A DNA stretch of 64,000 nt from Molossus alvarezi (lineage: Eukaryota > Chordata > Mammalia > Chiroptera > Molossidae). The notes below the pieces were generated by a model. It did no database searches. It had not been told where the DNA came from and saw only the letters and a list, made by a program, of their open reading frames with translations. Position numbers and translations under genes: made by a program. Below, one piece after another: positions 47,475 through 58,960 of this stretch. The stretch is taken from the NCBI GenBank assembly GCA_037176705.1, contig CM073887.1, forward strand, positions 30,445,501 through 30,509,500, given 5' to 3'. Position 1 is the stretch's first letter, and each line of letters begins with the position of its first letter.

Positions 47475-47726
47475 ATTTTTATTTTTTAATCCTCATCCGA
47501 GGACATTTTTCAATTTTTTGTACAGACAGAGTGGGAGGGAGAGAGAGGAACAGAGAGAGAGGGAAACATCGATGTTAAAGGGACACATCGAGTGGCTGTC
47601 ACCCGCACGACCAACCAGGGCCGGGGACAAACTGCAACCGAGGTACATGCCCTTAGCGGGAACCGAACCCGGGTCTCTCCGGACCAAAGGTGGACGCTCT
47701 AACCGCTGAGCCAAACCAGCCAGGGC
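47475..47726 (-). mobile_element. Ves SINE, young, with 10-bp target-site duplication
   Basis: The minus strand starts gccctggctggtttggctca, keeps many CpGs (cccttagcgggaaccgaacc) and ends 'cctcggatgaggatt' plus A-run. tataattatt flanks it at 47,465-47,474 and 47,727-47,736. Confidence 0.94.
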
Positions 47727-47902
47727 TATAATTATTCCTTTTTGAGCAACCAAGGAGCCCTTGCCATTTCTGTCATCTTGATTAAACTTTAGACCAGCTT
47801 CTTCTTGTCTCGAGGCCCCTGATGTTCCTCTCTCCTAACCAAGGAAGTCCCACCCCTCCCCTTTCTTAGAGCATTTACTTAGAAAACTTGTATTTGCTTG
47901 TT

Positions 47903-47920
47903 TTCCTCTTTCAGGTAAGG
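47903..47920 (+). other. Combined splice acceptor/donor motif (recursive-splice-like), copy 2
   Basis: A strong pyrimidine tract (gttttcctctttcag) runs straight into GTAAGG; AG ends at 47,914 and GT begins at 47,915. It is the better of two such sites on the plus strand. No gene is recognised, so function is unproven. Confidence 0.35.
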
Positions 47921-48344
47921 TAACCTTTGAAATAGCCTCTCACCAGTTGTATCACCCAGGACTGTCTTTCTCAAGAACCTGGAGCCACCCCTTTGAAATG
48001 TAATCCTCCAGAAGAACTGTGCTGCTATCTACCTGTCTCTGTGGGTGAGCAGAGGCGTAGCTTAAACTGGTAGGTGCCTTGCTCAAAGGTGTACCACTAC
48101 CTTCTGTCATGAAGATACAAGAAAGTGTATTCTTCCTTTCATTAAGGCTAGTTAACAAACCCAGATGGTCTAGATTTAAGTAAAATATTTTATCATTTGA
48201 AATTTATTACTGAGATCTACTTTACGTAAATTTTAGTAACTTCTGAGAAATATTAAAATAGCTGGCAGATGTTCTCATATGCTTACTGGGTGTTCATTAA
48301 ATTAATAGATTAATTTGATCACATTTAAAGTACTTTGTTCTTTG

Positions 48345-48590
48345 GCCCTGGCCGGTTTGGCTCAGTGGTTAGAGTATCAGCCTGGGGTCCAGAGAGACCC
48401 AGGTTTGGTTCCCTCTGAGGGCACGTACCTGGTTGCAGTTTGTCCCCGGCCCTGGTTGGGGTTGTGGGTAGTGACCACTCTATGTGTCTCTCTCACATTG
48501 ATGTTTCTCTCTCTCTCTCTTCCTTCCTCTCTCCCTCTCACTCTATCTGAAGATGAATGCAAAAGTATCCTCGAGTGAGGATTAAAAAAA
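48345..48590 (+). mobile_element. Ves SINE
   Basis: The head is gccctggccggtttggctca; 'ggttgcagtttgtccccggccctgg' in the middle; the tail 'cctcgagtgaggatt' plus A-run. An imperfect repeat (ctttgttcttt/cttttttcttt) flanks it. Confidence 0.94.
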
Positions 48591-50690
48591 ATAAAACTTT
48601 TTTCTTTTAATATATTACTATGATAAATTAACTTTGCTCTAAACTTATTATTTAAATGTATCTTTTATATTATAATATACGGTAAAATGATTTATTTACT
48701 TTTTCTATTATATACCATATATATTTTCTAAAATTCTTTCCATGTATGATATAGGAAATAAACCTTTTCTTTTGATATTTCCTTATACAAATTAACCATC
48801 AATGAAAGAAAATCAGAATAAAAGGTCACATATCATAGGTTTAACTCCTATTTCAAATGTCTTATAAGATCTTGTTAAAATTCAGTATGTTAAAATTACT
48901 CTATATGCCTCTGTTTAAATATCTAAAGGCTGATATATCTACTCTGATATTTCCATTCAACTCAGGTCTTTCCATTTTCCTACATGGTTTTCTTCTTTAT
49001 TTTTAAGTGTTCAAATGAAACTACTTTGATTTAAAAACACCCACAGAACTGGCCTTACCAATATCTGAATAATGGATTCATTTTTTGAATAGACACATCT
49101 TCCTTTTTAGTTCTGATGCTTTCATGTGTTCCCAGATCATTAACCTCACTAACTTTGACTCTTTAGTGCCTATCTTTTATCTTTGTCCTTCACTAATAAC
49201 TCCATCTGCTGTTCAGTGAACTTAAGTCATGATCTTATCTTCCTTTAGCTCCTTTCATTTTTAGAAAAAGTTGTGTTTTTTTTTTTTATTTCATGATCTA
49301 CTATAATTATTTTCTCAAGTCTAGTATCCATAAGCATTTATAAAGCCTTACATGATACTTTTCAATTTTCAAATCCCTTTATATACACACGATAAAAAAA
49401 GGCATCATTTCTTTTTTGCATCTAAAAATGTATCAATTCTCATTTAAGCTAAAAACCTGATTTATCATACTGACACTATCTTTCAATTTGTTAGTCAAAC
49501 TAACATTAACATCACTGATAAATGCATTTTTACGTTTATACTAATCCTCGAAACATATTCTTACCCTCTTTTTGCTCAACATATTTTATGAAATGTAAAT
49601 AGTATTAGCAAGAGAACAATTGTCAGAGAATAATAAATAATAAATCTTTGAGGCAGTTTGTGTATTGCTAAACAGCAATTTAGTCAAGAGGCTGTCCATA
49701 ACTAATTATGCTTATGTTAACTTTATAACCAGCTTAAATGTTCTGAGAGTGTGGGATATAATATTTAACAAATCATGATTTAGACTGGACCATTACATGT
49801 TTCAGTGGAGTATGGTTACTAAAGCTATTATCAGATTAGTATTAGAATCAAAAACTTAAATACTGGTGCTGGTCATACATTTTGTTTAGACTCTTTCACT
49901 CTTGAAATATGACTATTTGTATAAAGCATGCATACAAATTTATACATTAAAATATACTTAAAAAAATTCCCCAAAGGTAAAAAAGTTATTATTATTAAGG
50001 ATGGCATCACCTACTTATGATAATTATTTTATGTTTTTGAGTTATTTATGCAAATGCATTTTTGGTTTTCCTTTAGACTTCAACAGTGAGATAAGTTCTC
50101 TGCTATATGATATTGTACCACCTAGGGAAACTGTATATTTAATATGATACTAAGCAACTTACACAGATGCTGTTTATCACTGAGCAGCACATAATCTTCA
50201 TTGTTAAATAGTTAGGATGGTATGTTATTAAAATAGCAATAGAACACTTATAAGAACCATATAATTTACTATAAAGTGCTCAAATGATTTGATTATTAAT
50301 CAAGGACTATCTACTGACTTGTCTATATAGAAAAGGAAATAACTGAAGAATAAATGGTATATTATATTGATTTTGAAGTATATATCTTAAAGCTGCCCCT
50401 TCATCTAAGTCGTTTCTGGACAGTAGTTTATGTTTGCTAAAATATTTCAGTAGGACAACTTTTAGGGAAAATTATAGATAAATCAATAACTTTTAAATAA
50501 ATTGTCTTAAAAAATAAATACTATCCTTTAGTTACTGCGTCACAGGTCAGAGAATGTAAATTATGTATTTCCTAGAAAAAGGATGGTCAAGGTTCTGCTT
50601 CTACTTTTGTATAGGCCTTAAGCTTTGTGGTTTTGTGCTACTTGAAAATGTTTAATAGCATACACACACACAATGCTATTGTTCTAAGCA
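48591..50690. other. Gene-free AT-rich stretch
   Basis: No open frame and no recognised repeat; many A/T runs, including a T-run at about 49,278-49,288. Confidence 0.5.
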
Positions 50691-50694
50691 ACTA

Positions 50695-51185
50695 CATATT
50701 ACCATACAACACACCAGTATACGTTACAGTGGCTTAAAGCAACAACAACCACATATTTCTCTCACGTACCTGCGATGTACACAGGGCTTTCAGGGAAAGG
50801 TTCATCTTTGCTTTAGGCTGGGCAGGGGCTGGAGAATCCGCCACCAAAGCAGCTCGTTTATGTGGCTCGCTAATTAAAGCTGGCTGTGGGTGGGAGCCAG
50901 CTAGAATTGTGAGCCAGAACCACCATCCATGACCTCTGAACGGCCAAAGCTTTTTCAAAGTAAGGTAGTAGCTACGTTTCAAGAAAATCATGTGGCAGCT
51001 ACATCACCTTTGATGGCAAAACCTCGGAAGTTACTTCAAGAGTAGATACACTTTCACCCAGATAGGAGAGCAGGCAACACAGATCCCATCTCTCAGTGGG
51101 AGGAGTATCAACATCAAACTGTGACCAGAGCATGGGGGATCGAAGAATTAGACGTGTTTGTGGCCATCATAAAAAATCCAACCTG
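50695..51185 (+). repeat. Old GC-richer interspersed repeat, LTR-like
   Basis: The text 'acagtggcttaaagcaacaac', 'gctgggcaggggctggagaatcc', 'atgtggcagctacatc', 'ctcagtgggaggagtatcaa' and a final 'tgtttgtggccatc' follows a common mammalian repeat in which such blocks occur in this order. It behaves like an LTR-class repeat but I do not assign a family. An 85-codon minus frame inside it has no meaning. Confidence 0.45.
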
Positions 51186-51717
51186 CCCTAGATGCCCGAT
51201 CTGGAGGAACAATTGTTTTTGTCTTACTTTCCAATTCTGGCCCAATCCCCAAATAGCTGAGTATATTTAGTTTTACTGAGTTTCATATTTAAATATTTTA
51301 TACTTATATAAGTATAATATCTTATATAAATATATATTTTATATTTTTATATTTAGTTCACTAAGACTTAATATGAATTAGAAACTAGATGATTTGAGAT
51401 CAGATTCTGGTCCATAAAGATAAGGGCAAGTATCCAGTTTTCTTTTCTTTTTTTTTTTCTTCACTTCTGCTGCCCCTCCCCATATCTCTTCCCAAGGACC
51501 TGGACATAATTTTTCATCCACACTCTCCTTTGCATTTTTACTAAAGACATTTCCTGCCAATGGGGAATTGCCTCACTTGCCATTCCTTTTTAGTGTTTTC
51601 CCCTCTTGCATCTCCAACCTCTCTCTATTAGCACCTTCTTCTTAACATGTGCAGATGTCTCAGATACAATATTGCAATTGAAATACAATAATATTATTTG
51701 GTGTTGTTTTGGTTTGG

Positions 51718-51960
51718 TTAATCCTTACTCCAGGATATTTTTCCGTTGATTGTTAGATAGAATGGAAGGGAGGGAGGGAGATAGAGTGAGAGAGAAAGAG
51801 ACATTGATGTGAGAGAGACACATCGATTGGTTGCCTCCCACATGACCCACACCAGGGCTAGGCACCAAACGCAAGCCAGGTATGTGCCCTTGGCCAGAAA
51901 TCAAACCTGGAAACCTTTTGCCCACAGGCCAATGAACCACTGAGTCAAACTGGCGAGGGC
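51718..51960 (-). mobile_element. Ves SINE
   Basis: The minus strand starts gccctcgccagtttgactca and ends 'cctggagtaaggatt' plus A-rich tail. A GGAAGGGAGGGAGGGAG run (CT-rich on the sense strand) is typical of the family. The flanks share tattattt. Confidence 0.92.
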
Positions 51961-52079
51961 ACAGCAGTATTATTTTTATCCCATGTCTCATTGTATCAAT
52001 TCTGCAGTTTCTGTACTTCTTCACTCACATTCATACGAAAGTAGATGACAATCTCTGTTTAATTTTCTCTTCCGTTTAC

Positions 52080-53040
52080 TCTCCATCCCAGTCCACCGCA
52101 TTCTGACATTGCCTCTTTCACTCTCTAGAAATAATTCTGGTTGCTGTCTGCAAAGACTCTGTTGCCAAAGCCTATTGATTTTAGTTCTTACTTTCTGAGG
52201 CTTTTGGTTCCATTTGGACTGCAGAGTTCATCACTGACCTCTTTACATTCTCCCTTCCATTACCTTCCTTAATATCACATGTTCATGCTTCCTCTCCATG
52301 TCCAATCTATTATTTTATGGTCATTTTTATGTGTCCCTCTTTCTCCCTCCATCCTTTAAATTTGTGCTTGCCTCAAGATTAGATTTTCATCAATTTCTTT
52401 ACTTATTGATTTATTTAAAAATATTAAGCTATTAAAACATTCTAGGGCTATGCTAGGCACTGAAGTTGGAATGGTAAACATGATATTAAATTACCTCCTG
52501 TCAGAATGTCAACAGGAATATATAAACCAGGCACCTAAATAACCTCCTGAAAATCTAGAGCTGTGGTAAGTGCTATATTGGAGGAAGGAAATAATTTTAT
52601 ATAAACATATATAGGGACATCCATCATTTTCCACTTTAGCTGCTCTCATTAACTTCATAGTGGGGCCTGCTTTCTCCTGCAGGCTCCCATCATCTTCTCT
52701 TGCATCTTCCTTTGATTTGAGATTATACGACAGTATTTATTGGAAACATTTTATTGGCTCTCTCACAGGAAAGGCAAGCTCAACATATTCAACATTAAAT
52801 AACATCTTTAGTTCACCCACTGTCCTGCGTTCCCCGACTCTGCCAGTGTTTGACCTTGCAGCCATCAGGTACAACTCAACTCCCCCTCCCTCTCCACGCT
52901 GTACCTTAAGTCTTTTTGCTTTTACTTCTCAGTTGATTCATGATTTTGCTTCCTATTCTCATTGCTGTCCCCATTCACTGCCATATTTCAGGCACTTATC
53001 ACTTGATCCTTATACTAAGTTAATTTTACTTTTCTCTGAT
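52080..53040. other. Gene-free stretch with possible L2-class remnants
   Basis: The text at 52,430-52,600 ('tagggctatgctaggcactg', 'gctgtggtaagtgct') resembles an ancient mammalian LINE-class repeat, and CT-rich text at 52,080-52,380 resembles L2. A 168-codon plus frame (52,660-53,166) spans CT-rich sequence and the start of an L1 tail and has no domain, so I treat it as chance. Confidence 0.35.
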
Positions 53041-53054
53041 GGTAGGTTTTTTCA

Positions 53055-53290
53055 CTTAATTTATTGGGATGACATTGGTGAAAGCGACAACAAAAGAAAC
53101 AAACCTCATAGATGCAGACAACAGTATGGTGATTACCAGAGGAAAAAGGGGTTGGGGGGCAGGTAGAAAAGAATAGAGAGAGGATAAATGGAAAGAGACT
53201 CGACTTGGAGTAATGAACACATAATACAATATACAGATGATGTATTATAGAACTGTACACCTGAAACCGATATAATTTTATTAACCAATG
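53055..53290 (+). mobile_element. LINE-1 3' end, preceded by an inverted scrap of L1 terminus
   Basis: From about 53,084 the plus strand follows the L1 3' UTR ('tagatgcagacaacagtatgg', a GGGGTTGGGGGGCAGG run, 'gatgtattatagaactgtac', 'tataattttattaaccaatg'). Directly before it, 53,055-53,079 is the reverse complement of the last ~25 bases of an L1 (see findings). Confidence 0.8.
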
Positions 53291-53379
53291 CCATCTCTGA
53301 TGTTAGATTGATACAGTGAAATCCATCCTCTAATGTCCTCTAGGCAATGCATTTAAATGAAGTTCAGCTTAAGTCAGTA

Positions 53380-53640
53380 TTTCCTTTAAAAATTTCAATA
53401 GTTTTGCATGAGATGAAGATTAAAGCATAAACTCCTAACCCAGATAATCCATGATGTAGATGGTGACTACTCCTCCATCCATTCTCTTGATTCTCTTTAT
53501 ATATAAACACATTTCACTGCTTTTATTTCTCTACACACAATGTTATTTAACCATCTGGATGTCTTTGCTGATGCATCTCTATCTTACTAGGAAATATGCT
53601 CTCCCTTTGTCTCTTTAACCAGACTACACACAATGTGCTA
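53380..53640 (+). repeat. LINE-2 fragment
   Basis: Blocks in L2 order: 'aaatttcaatagttttgcatg', 'gattaaagcataaactcctaac', 'gatgtagatggtgactactc', 'ctttgctgatgcatctc'. Strongly diverged. Confidence 0.5.
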
Positions 53641-53689
53641 TTTTAATGTTTAAGCAAAGCCTTATCTTTCTCCTCAATTCATACATACA

Positions 53690-53745
53690 TAGTTCAAAAT
53701 CTTATTAACCAATGTCACCCCAATAAAATTTAATTTAAAAAATGC
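53690..53745 (+). mobile_element. Very short LINE-1 3' terminus
   Basis: 'cttattaaccaatgtcaccccaataaa' plus an A-rich tail is the last ~40 bases of the bat L1 3' end. Too short to carry anything. Confidence 0.55.
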
Positions 53746-55019
53746 TCCTATAATTCTCCTTGAATGATCAAAAATCAATGGACTGAATCTATAAAAGACG
53801 ACTCATTCATTCTTTTCCATTGACTATATGTCTATTTGTGGTCAATAACACTTTTGTTTTTATTCTAGCTTTGTGGAGTATCTTAAAATAAGCTAATACA
53901 AGTTTTCTAACTTTGTACATAATTTGGTAGATTATTTTTGCTATTCTAGACTCTTTATATATACATTTTAGATTGAGCATTTCAATTTATCCTGTGAAGT
54001 TTGTAAAGATTTTGACTGGAATGGCATTACATTTACAGAAAGATGTGGGAAGAGCTGACATGTTAATATTTAGTATTCTGGTTTGACAGAGATAATTTTC
54101 ATCTGTGACTTATGGAACCATTTAGTTGTAGTTGCTAAAAAAAGAATTGTTCTCTAATTTACCATTAGTTTAGTTACATATATTACGTTTTAAAATATTT
54201 TTCACATCTCTATTTGCTTGTCTATTTTATATGACTCATGCCCTCACAACCTCTTTTCAGTAGCCCTATAATGAATAATTGTTATTAATTTTGCATATTT
54301 TAATCTGGCTTCACAATACTATCAAAAATTTAAAGTTAAAAACTGATGATACCAATCCCTCTCTTCCGACTTTCCATACTCTCCTTTATCTTTCAAAATC
54401 AAATCAGACTCCAAACTGTTACATGCAACTTGCTTTATAATCTATTTGCTACCAATTATGTCTCATTAAAAAAACTTACTAAACTACTAGCAAATTTTCC
54501 CCTATTCTGGGACATGGTTTGCCTTCTTACTTTTCCACAAGCATTGTTATCGGCCAAGAATACTCCTCTCCCCCCGCAACCCCAATCCATTATCTGACTA
54601 TCCCGCAGTGCCCTTGAACTGTATAAGGCTCAGGCATATCTGAACCGGCTTCAGTTATGAAAGTGTTCTCACACAATTCTGCACATCCCTATTATATTAA
54701 ATGCTGTTGTACTTTTTATTGCATGTCAATTGTTAACTTGTCTAGTTCCCCCTTTAGACTGTGGCTTATCTTAGATGAACTTGACCTCCCATACCTAAAT
54801 GCAGTCACTAATTATATTTCTACCAACAGAATTTTAACCAAAACAATATTCTTAAAAAAAATATGGAGTTCATTTCAAATGACTAAAATCCTGCCCTATT
54901 GGCCTTATATTCATTTTGCTCCATAATTAGAAGAGCACGGTGCCCTTTAATGTCTATCACTCTAGAAATGGACTCTATTGATGGCTTAATAGTTTCAAGG
55001 GAATAAAAATTTGTTTGTA
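53746..55019. other. Gene-free stretch
   Basis: Two plus frames of 83 and 89 codons (54,346-54,597 and 54,657-54,926) lack domains. About 54,735-54,790 ('agttccccctttagactgtgg') resembles an L2 end. Nothing else is recognised. Confidence 0.4.
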
Positions 55020-55264
55020 GCCCTGGCCAGTTTGATGTAGTGATTAGAGTGCAGGCCTGCAGACCAATGAGTCACGGGTTTGATTCCAGTCAAGGGCATG
55101 TACCTTGGTTGCCGTTTGTCCTGGCGCTGGTTGGGGTTGTGCAGGAGGCAATCAGTCAATGTGTCCCTCTCGTGTCAATGTTTCTCTCTGTCTCCCTCTC
55201 TCCCTCCCTCCCACTCTATCTGAAGATCAATAGAAAAATATTCTCGGGTGAAGATTAAAAAAAA
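55020..55264 (+). mobile_element. Ves SINE
   Basis: The head is gccctggccagtttgatgta, the B box 'gggtttgattccag', and the tail 'ctcgggtgaagatt' plus A-run. An imperfect flanking repeat (aaatttgtttgta/aaattgtgtgta) is present. Confidence 0.93.
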
Positions 55265-55425
55265 ATTGTGTGTAAATAAGTGTTAATGTTAAGGGTAAAT
55301 AAGTATGACAAAATATTAAAAGAAAACCATCATATAAGGCATCAAATGTTAAATTACCTAGAGAGATAGATAGAAAAATGTAAGTGGGGTATAGAGAGAA
55401 AATATGCAATACTGTTGATGACTTG

Positions 55426-55541
55426 ATAGTTATTAGATCTGGATAGTGTGACTTTTGCCTTTTTTTTGTTATAGTTTTTCTTAATAGTTATTAGATCTGG
55501 GTAGTGTGACTTTTGCCTTTTCTTTTTTTGTTATAGTTTTT
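55426..55541 (+). repeat. 58-bp tandem duplication
   Basis: 55,426-55,483 and 55,484-55,541 are near-identical, each starting atagttattagatctgg and ending in a ttgttatagttttt block. Differences are one a/g substitution, a change in the T-run and a few bases at the junction. A recent local duplication. Confidence 0.9.
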
Positions 55542-55620
55542 AAGATCTGCTAAACGTTTTCTAATAATTATGTTATCATTTTTTAAATTATAAAAATACC
55601 ATTGAAAAGTAAAATCCCAT

Positions 55621-55841
55621 CCCGTCCAGCCAGTGTAGCTCAGTGGTTGAGCATAGGACCCATGTGCCAAGAGGTTGTCAGTTTGATTCTTGATCAGGAC
55701 ACATGACCAGGTTGTGGGCCCAAACCCCAGTCGGGGGCATGCAGGAGGTGGCCAGTTGATGTTCTCATCGATGTTTCTCTCTCACTCTCCCTCTCCCTTC
55801 CTCTCTCTAAAATCAATAATAATAAAAAAAAATTTTAAAGA
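55621..55841 (+). mobile_element. Ves-related SINE, second type
   Basis: The head is gtccagccagtgtagctcag; 'catgtgccaagaggttgtc'; 'cagtcgggggcatgcagg'; the tail 'ctaaaatcaataataat' plus A-run. gaaaagtaaaat(c/t)cc flanks it (about 55,604 and 55,842). Confidence 0.92.
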
Positions 55842-57896
55842 GAAAAGTAAAATTCCTTAAAATACCATATATAATTTTAAATAATAATTAAGGTAAATAT
55901 TTCTGGAGCTAAAAATTCCAGTAGTAGTAATGGTATTACTGAAAACTTTCCTTGGATTTGAAGCATATCCATGGGTCATGTGTCAGTGTTTCTTACAGAA
56001 GGAGAACCATACACAGATCCCCTAAATTTTAATTAGTGAGATAGCAGGGAAGCTCATACACTTCCTGAAATTATTTACTATTTCTGTATCCATATGTTTA
56101 TGTATATTATTTTCTTGCTCATGGGTGATCATAAATATAATGTCATCTTTACAGTGCTGTGACATAAATAAAATTAAAACAAAAACTAATCTATAGACAC
56201 TGAATAAAATGGGGAAAACCTTGGACAAATATGTATTTTAAATTAATTATATTGGAAAACAATTCTAGGGAAAAATCAACTATTTTGATTCATAATTACC
56301 TAAAGTCATCCTTGGTTTTACCAATGCTTGGAGTCAGTATTTTAGATTATTTTCAAGGAAACTATATCATTCTTATTATGTGTTTTAACAAAATTTGTAT
56401 GACTTGCTTTAGAGTTTTGCTTTCCTTCTATCCTTAGCATCTATAGTAGCACTTCGATTATTTTTGTTTTTTTTGTGAATAAAATATCCCACTGTGTATT
56501 TTTTTATGGGAATGGTATATGCCATTCCTCTGCAGAAATTGTGGGTTTCATGGAAACTCTTTGGCACTATCTGTTCACTGATCATGCCGGAATAGCCCTG
56601 GAGTGGGAACAAGTCTAAATCTACCAACTAGCCCACCTCTCCTCAGACTTGGAATCTTGAATAAATGATTCAACTTTAGAAGAAGTAGTTAATAGTCAGT
56701 CATTCCAGCAGCAGTGGTTTGCTAGTGCTGCTACTACAACTGTTCCACGAGTTTAGCTTGAGTAGCATCCCAGAACTTCCACTCTTCTGCTCCAATTCCC
56801 TTCTTATCCTCTCACTTATATGAGCTCCTAATACTCTTACAATACATTTTATATTTCCTAACTAATATGCAGGTTTGTTTTGCCATGTAATTTTTAACCA
56901 AAACCATTCACTGATTTAAAAAAAAAAAAAAATTGCTCCTTAGAATGGCTGAAGGCTATGCATGCTCAGGGAAAAACAGTATTTATAAGTAGTTACTTAG
57001 GAAGGGAAGGGAAGCATTTTATTTCAGGGTGGAACCTATAGAAAGCTGTGGGGAAATTACTAAATTAGTTGGCATGCAAGGACAAATGAAAACAGGAGAC
57101 AAGTCTTTTGCCAAAGCAGGTAAAAGTTAGCATAAAATACTGTAAGATTATATTAAGTGGCTACATCTGAATATGTTATATTTTAACACAAGAGAGTGAC
57201 AAATTCAAATACTGAATTGTTCATCTCAGCCAAGTTTGATCTGTATAATCTCAACCTTGGATTATAAATAATTGGACCAAATTAGTTGTTCCACTTGACC
57301 AAAAATTAGATAATTGGTAGCAAGTCAGGTTCCCGTAAGATTTGTAGTGGAAGACAAAGAACATTGTCAGATCTTGGGAGCTAAGAATTCATGTAGACTG
57401 TGAACTGTTGAGGATGTTACGCTATAAGGGCTCTCAGAAACCAGTCTCAAAGAGAAGAAAAAAAAATAAGAATGAAAGGAAATGTCAGTCCCTTGACAAC
57501 TGAGATTGCAGGGACAGTGCTCACCAAATCCAACTCAGCTTTATATTCTTATGTCTATTGTTGGCCGGTGCCATTTTTATAACAAAGTCTTTTACCTGAA
57601 CATTACATTTATATGATGCTTCTGAGTGCACAAATTGAAATTTCCAAATAATCTACTATGGTCCTGATTACTTCTTACTCATTTAGGTTCATGTTTGAGT
57701 ACTAAAAACAAAATTAAAGTTGATTCTACACATTGCAAATGTCAGTTAAATTCATAACCTCTCTGCTCACTTAAATGAACATAAGGGCATTGTTTGCGGA
57801 ACACTAAGTCCCCAGTCATTGGGACATATTACTTGCAGGAATCTGGAAGCTTCTCAAACTTAATGTTCAAAAAATAGTTTTCAAAGACCTTCCTCT
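55842..57896. other. Gene-free stretch
   Basis: AT-rich, only frames below 75 codons, no recognised repeat. Confidence 0.5.
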
Positions 57897-57927
57897 ATCA
57901 TTATTATTATTATTATTATTATTATTT
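57897..57927. repeat. (ATT)n microsatellite
   Basis: About ten consecutive ATT units between unique flanks. Confidence 0.97.
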
Positions 57928-58241
57928 TCATTTGGTCTCTCTATATTTTTCCCTCTATCTTTAGAAGCTGTTTCTCTGTGGGTTGAACACCTTTGAGTCC
58001 CTTTCCCACAAAATCTTAATAAGAACATGACTTTTTCACACAGTTACAAGTTAGATAACTAAAGTAATACACTAGCATGTCTCAGGGAAGTGTGTACAAA
58101 ATAAAACTTTAATTTGTCTCATCATGTTTGTATTTATAAGCTTAAATGAATAAAATATTTTATCACATTAGGTTTGTTTTTAAACATGTACATTTTTTAA
58201 GGCTTAAAACCTGATTTATGCCTCAGCAAACCTCCTTTCTC

Positions 58242-58485
58242 TCTCTCTTTTTTTAAATCCTCACTTGAAGATATTTTTCCATTTATCTTCAGATAGAGTG
58301 GGAGGGAGGGAAAGAGAGAGAAACAGTAATATGAGAGAGACACATCGATTGGCTGACTCCTGCACGACCCAACCAGTGCCGGGGACTGAACTGCAACAGA
58401 GGTATGTGCCCTTGACCAGAATTGAACCCTTGATTCATTGGTCTGCGGGCTGACGCTCTAATCAATTAGCAAAACTGGCCAGGGT
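58242..58485 (-). mobile_element. Ves SINE with perfect 16-bp target-site duplication
   Basis: The minus strand begins accctggccagttttgctaa and ends 'cttcaagtgaggatt' plus A-rich tail. gcaaacctcctttctc flanks it at 58,226-58,241 and 58,486-58,501. Confidence 0.95.
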
Positions 58486-58544
58486 GCAAACCTCCTTTCT
58501 CAATCTCTATTTTGTGGAGAAATTATGCTTATTTATTTCTATTT

Positions 58545-58680
58545 TTAAATTAAATATATTGGAGTGACATTGGTTAATAAGATCATATATGTTTCAACTG
58601 TACATTCTATGATACATCATCTGTATACTGCATTATGTGCCCACTGCCTGAAGTCTAATCTTCTTTTGTCACTAGGTATC
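58545..58680 (-). mobile_element. LINE-1 3' end, reverse orientation
   Basis: 'attggagtgacattggttaa', 'caactgtacattctatgatac' and 'cattatgtgcccactgcctg' are the reverse complement of the bat L1 3' terminus. The sequence beyond (58,681-58,960) may belong to the same insertion. Confidence 0.75.
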
Positions 58681-58932
58681 TCCATCTGGGAAGTTCCTTC
58701 TTGGACTGAACAAGGAGCTCAGGGGATGGGGTGAGGCAGGTAAAATGAAACTGTCTTCCTTCTCTTCTTGTGTAATTATTCTCAATTTTTGTTCCATTGT
58801 ATTCCTAAAACCCCCTAAGTGGGCTTTAAAGGTCTCCCATAGTTCTTTTTGTTCATGAATAGCTGTCCAATTGTTGATCTTTGTTGTGGTACTGGGAAGA
58901 TGGGTTATCCTTTGGGGTCCATTTTTCCACAA
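58672..58932 (-). other. 86-codon open frame, unrecognised
   Basis: A minus-strand frame with a fairly protein-like, charged composition (KELWETFKAHLGGFRNTMEQ) directly upstream of an L1 3' end in the same orientation. It may be part of an L1 variant or another old retroelement; I cannot place it. No host gene context. Confidence 0.2.
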
Positions 58933-58960
58933 TCCCTCTTGGGCAATTTTGTTATTTTAC

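Noticed and set aside
50734..50991. 85-codon minus-strand frame
   Set aside because: It lies within an old interspersed repeat and has no domain or supporting splice signals.
52660..53166. 168-codon plus-strand frame
   Set aside because: It crosses CT-rich old sequence and runs into an L1 tail; no domain, and the reading frame changes sequence type midway.
57897..57927. Possible CRISPR-like or other regular array
   Set aside because: It is a plain ATT microsatellite; no spaced repeats anywhere in the window resemble a CRISPR array, and the DNA is mammalian.
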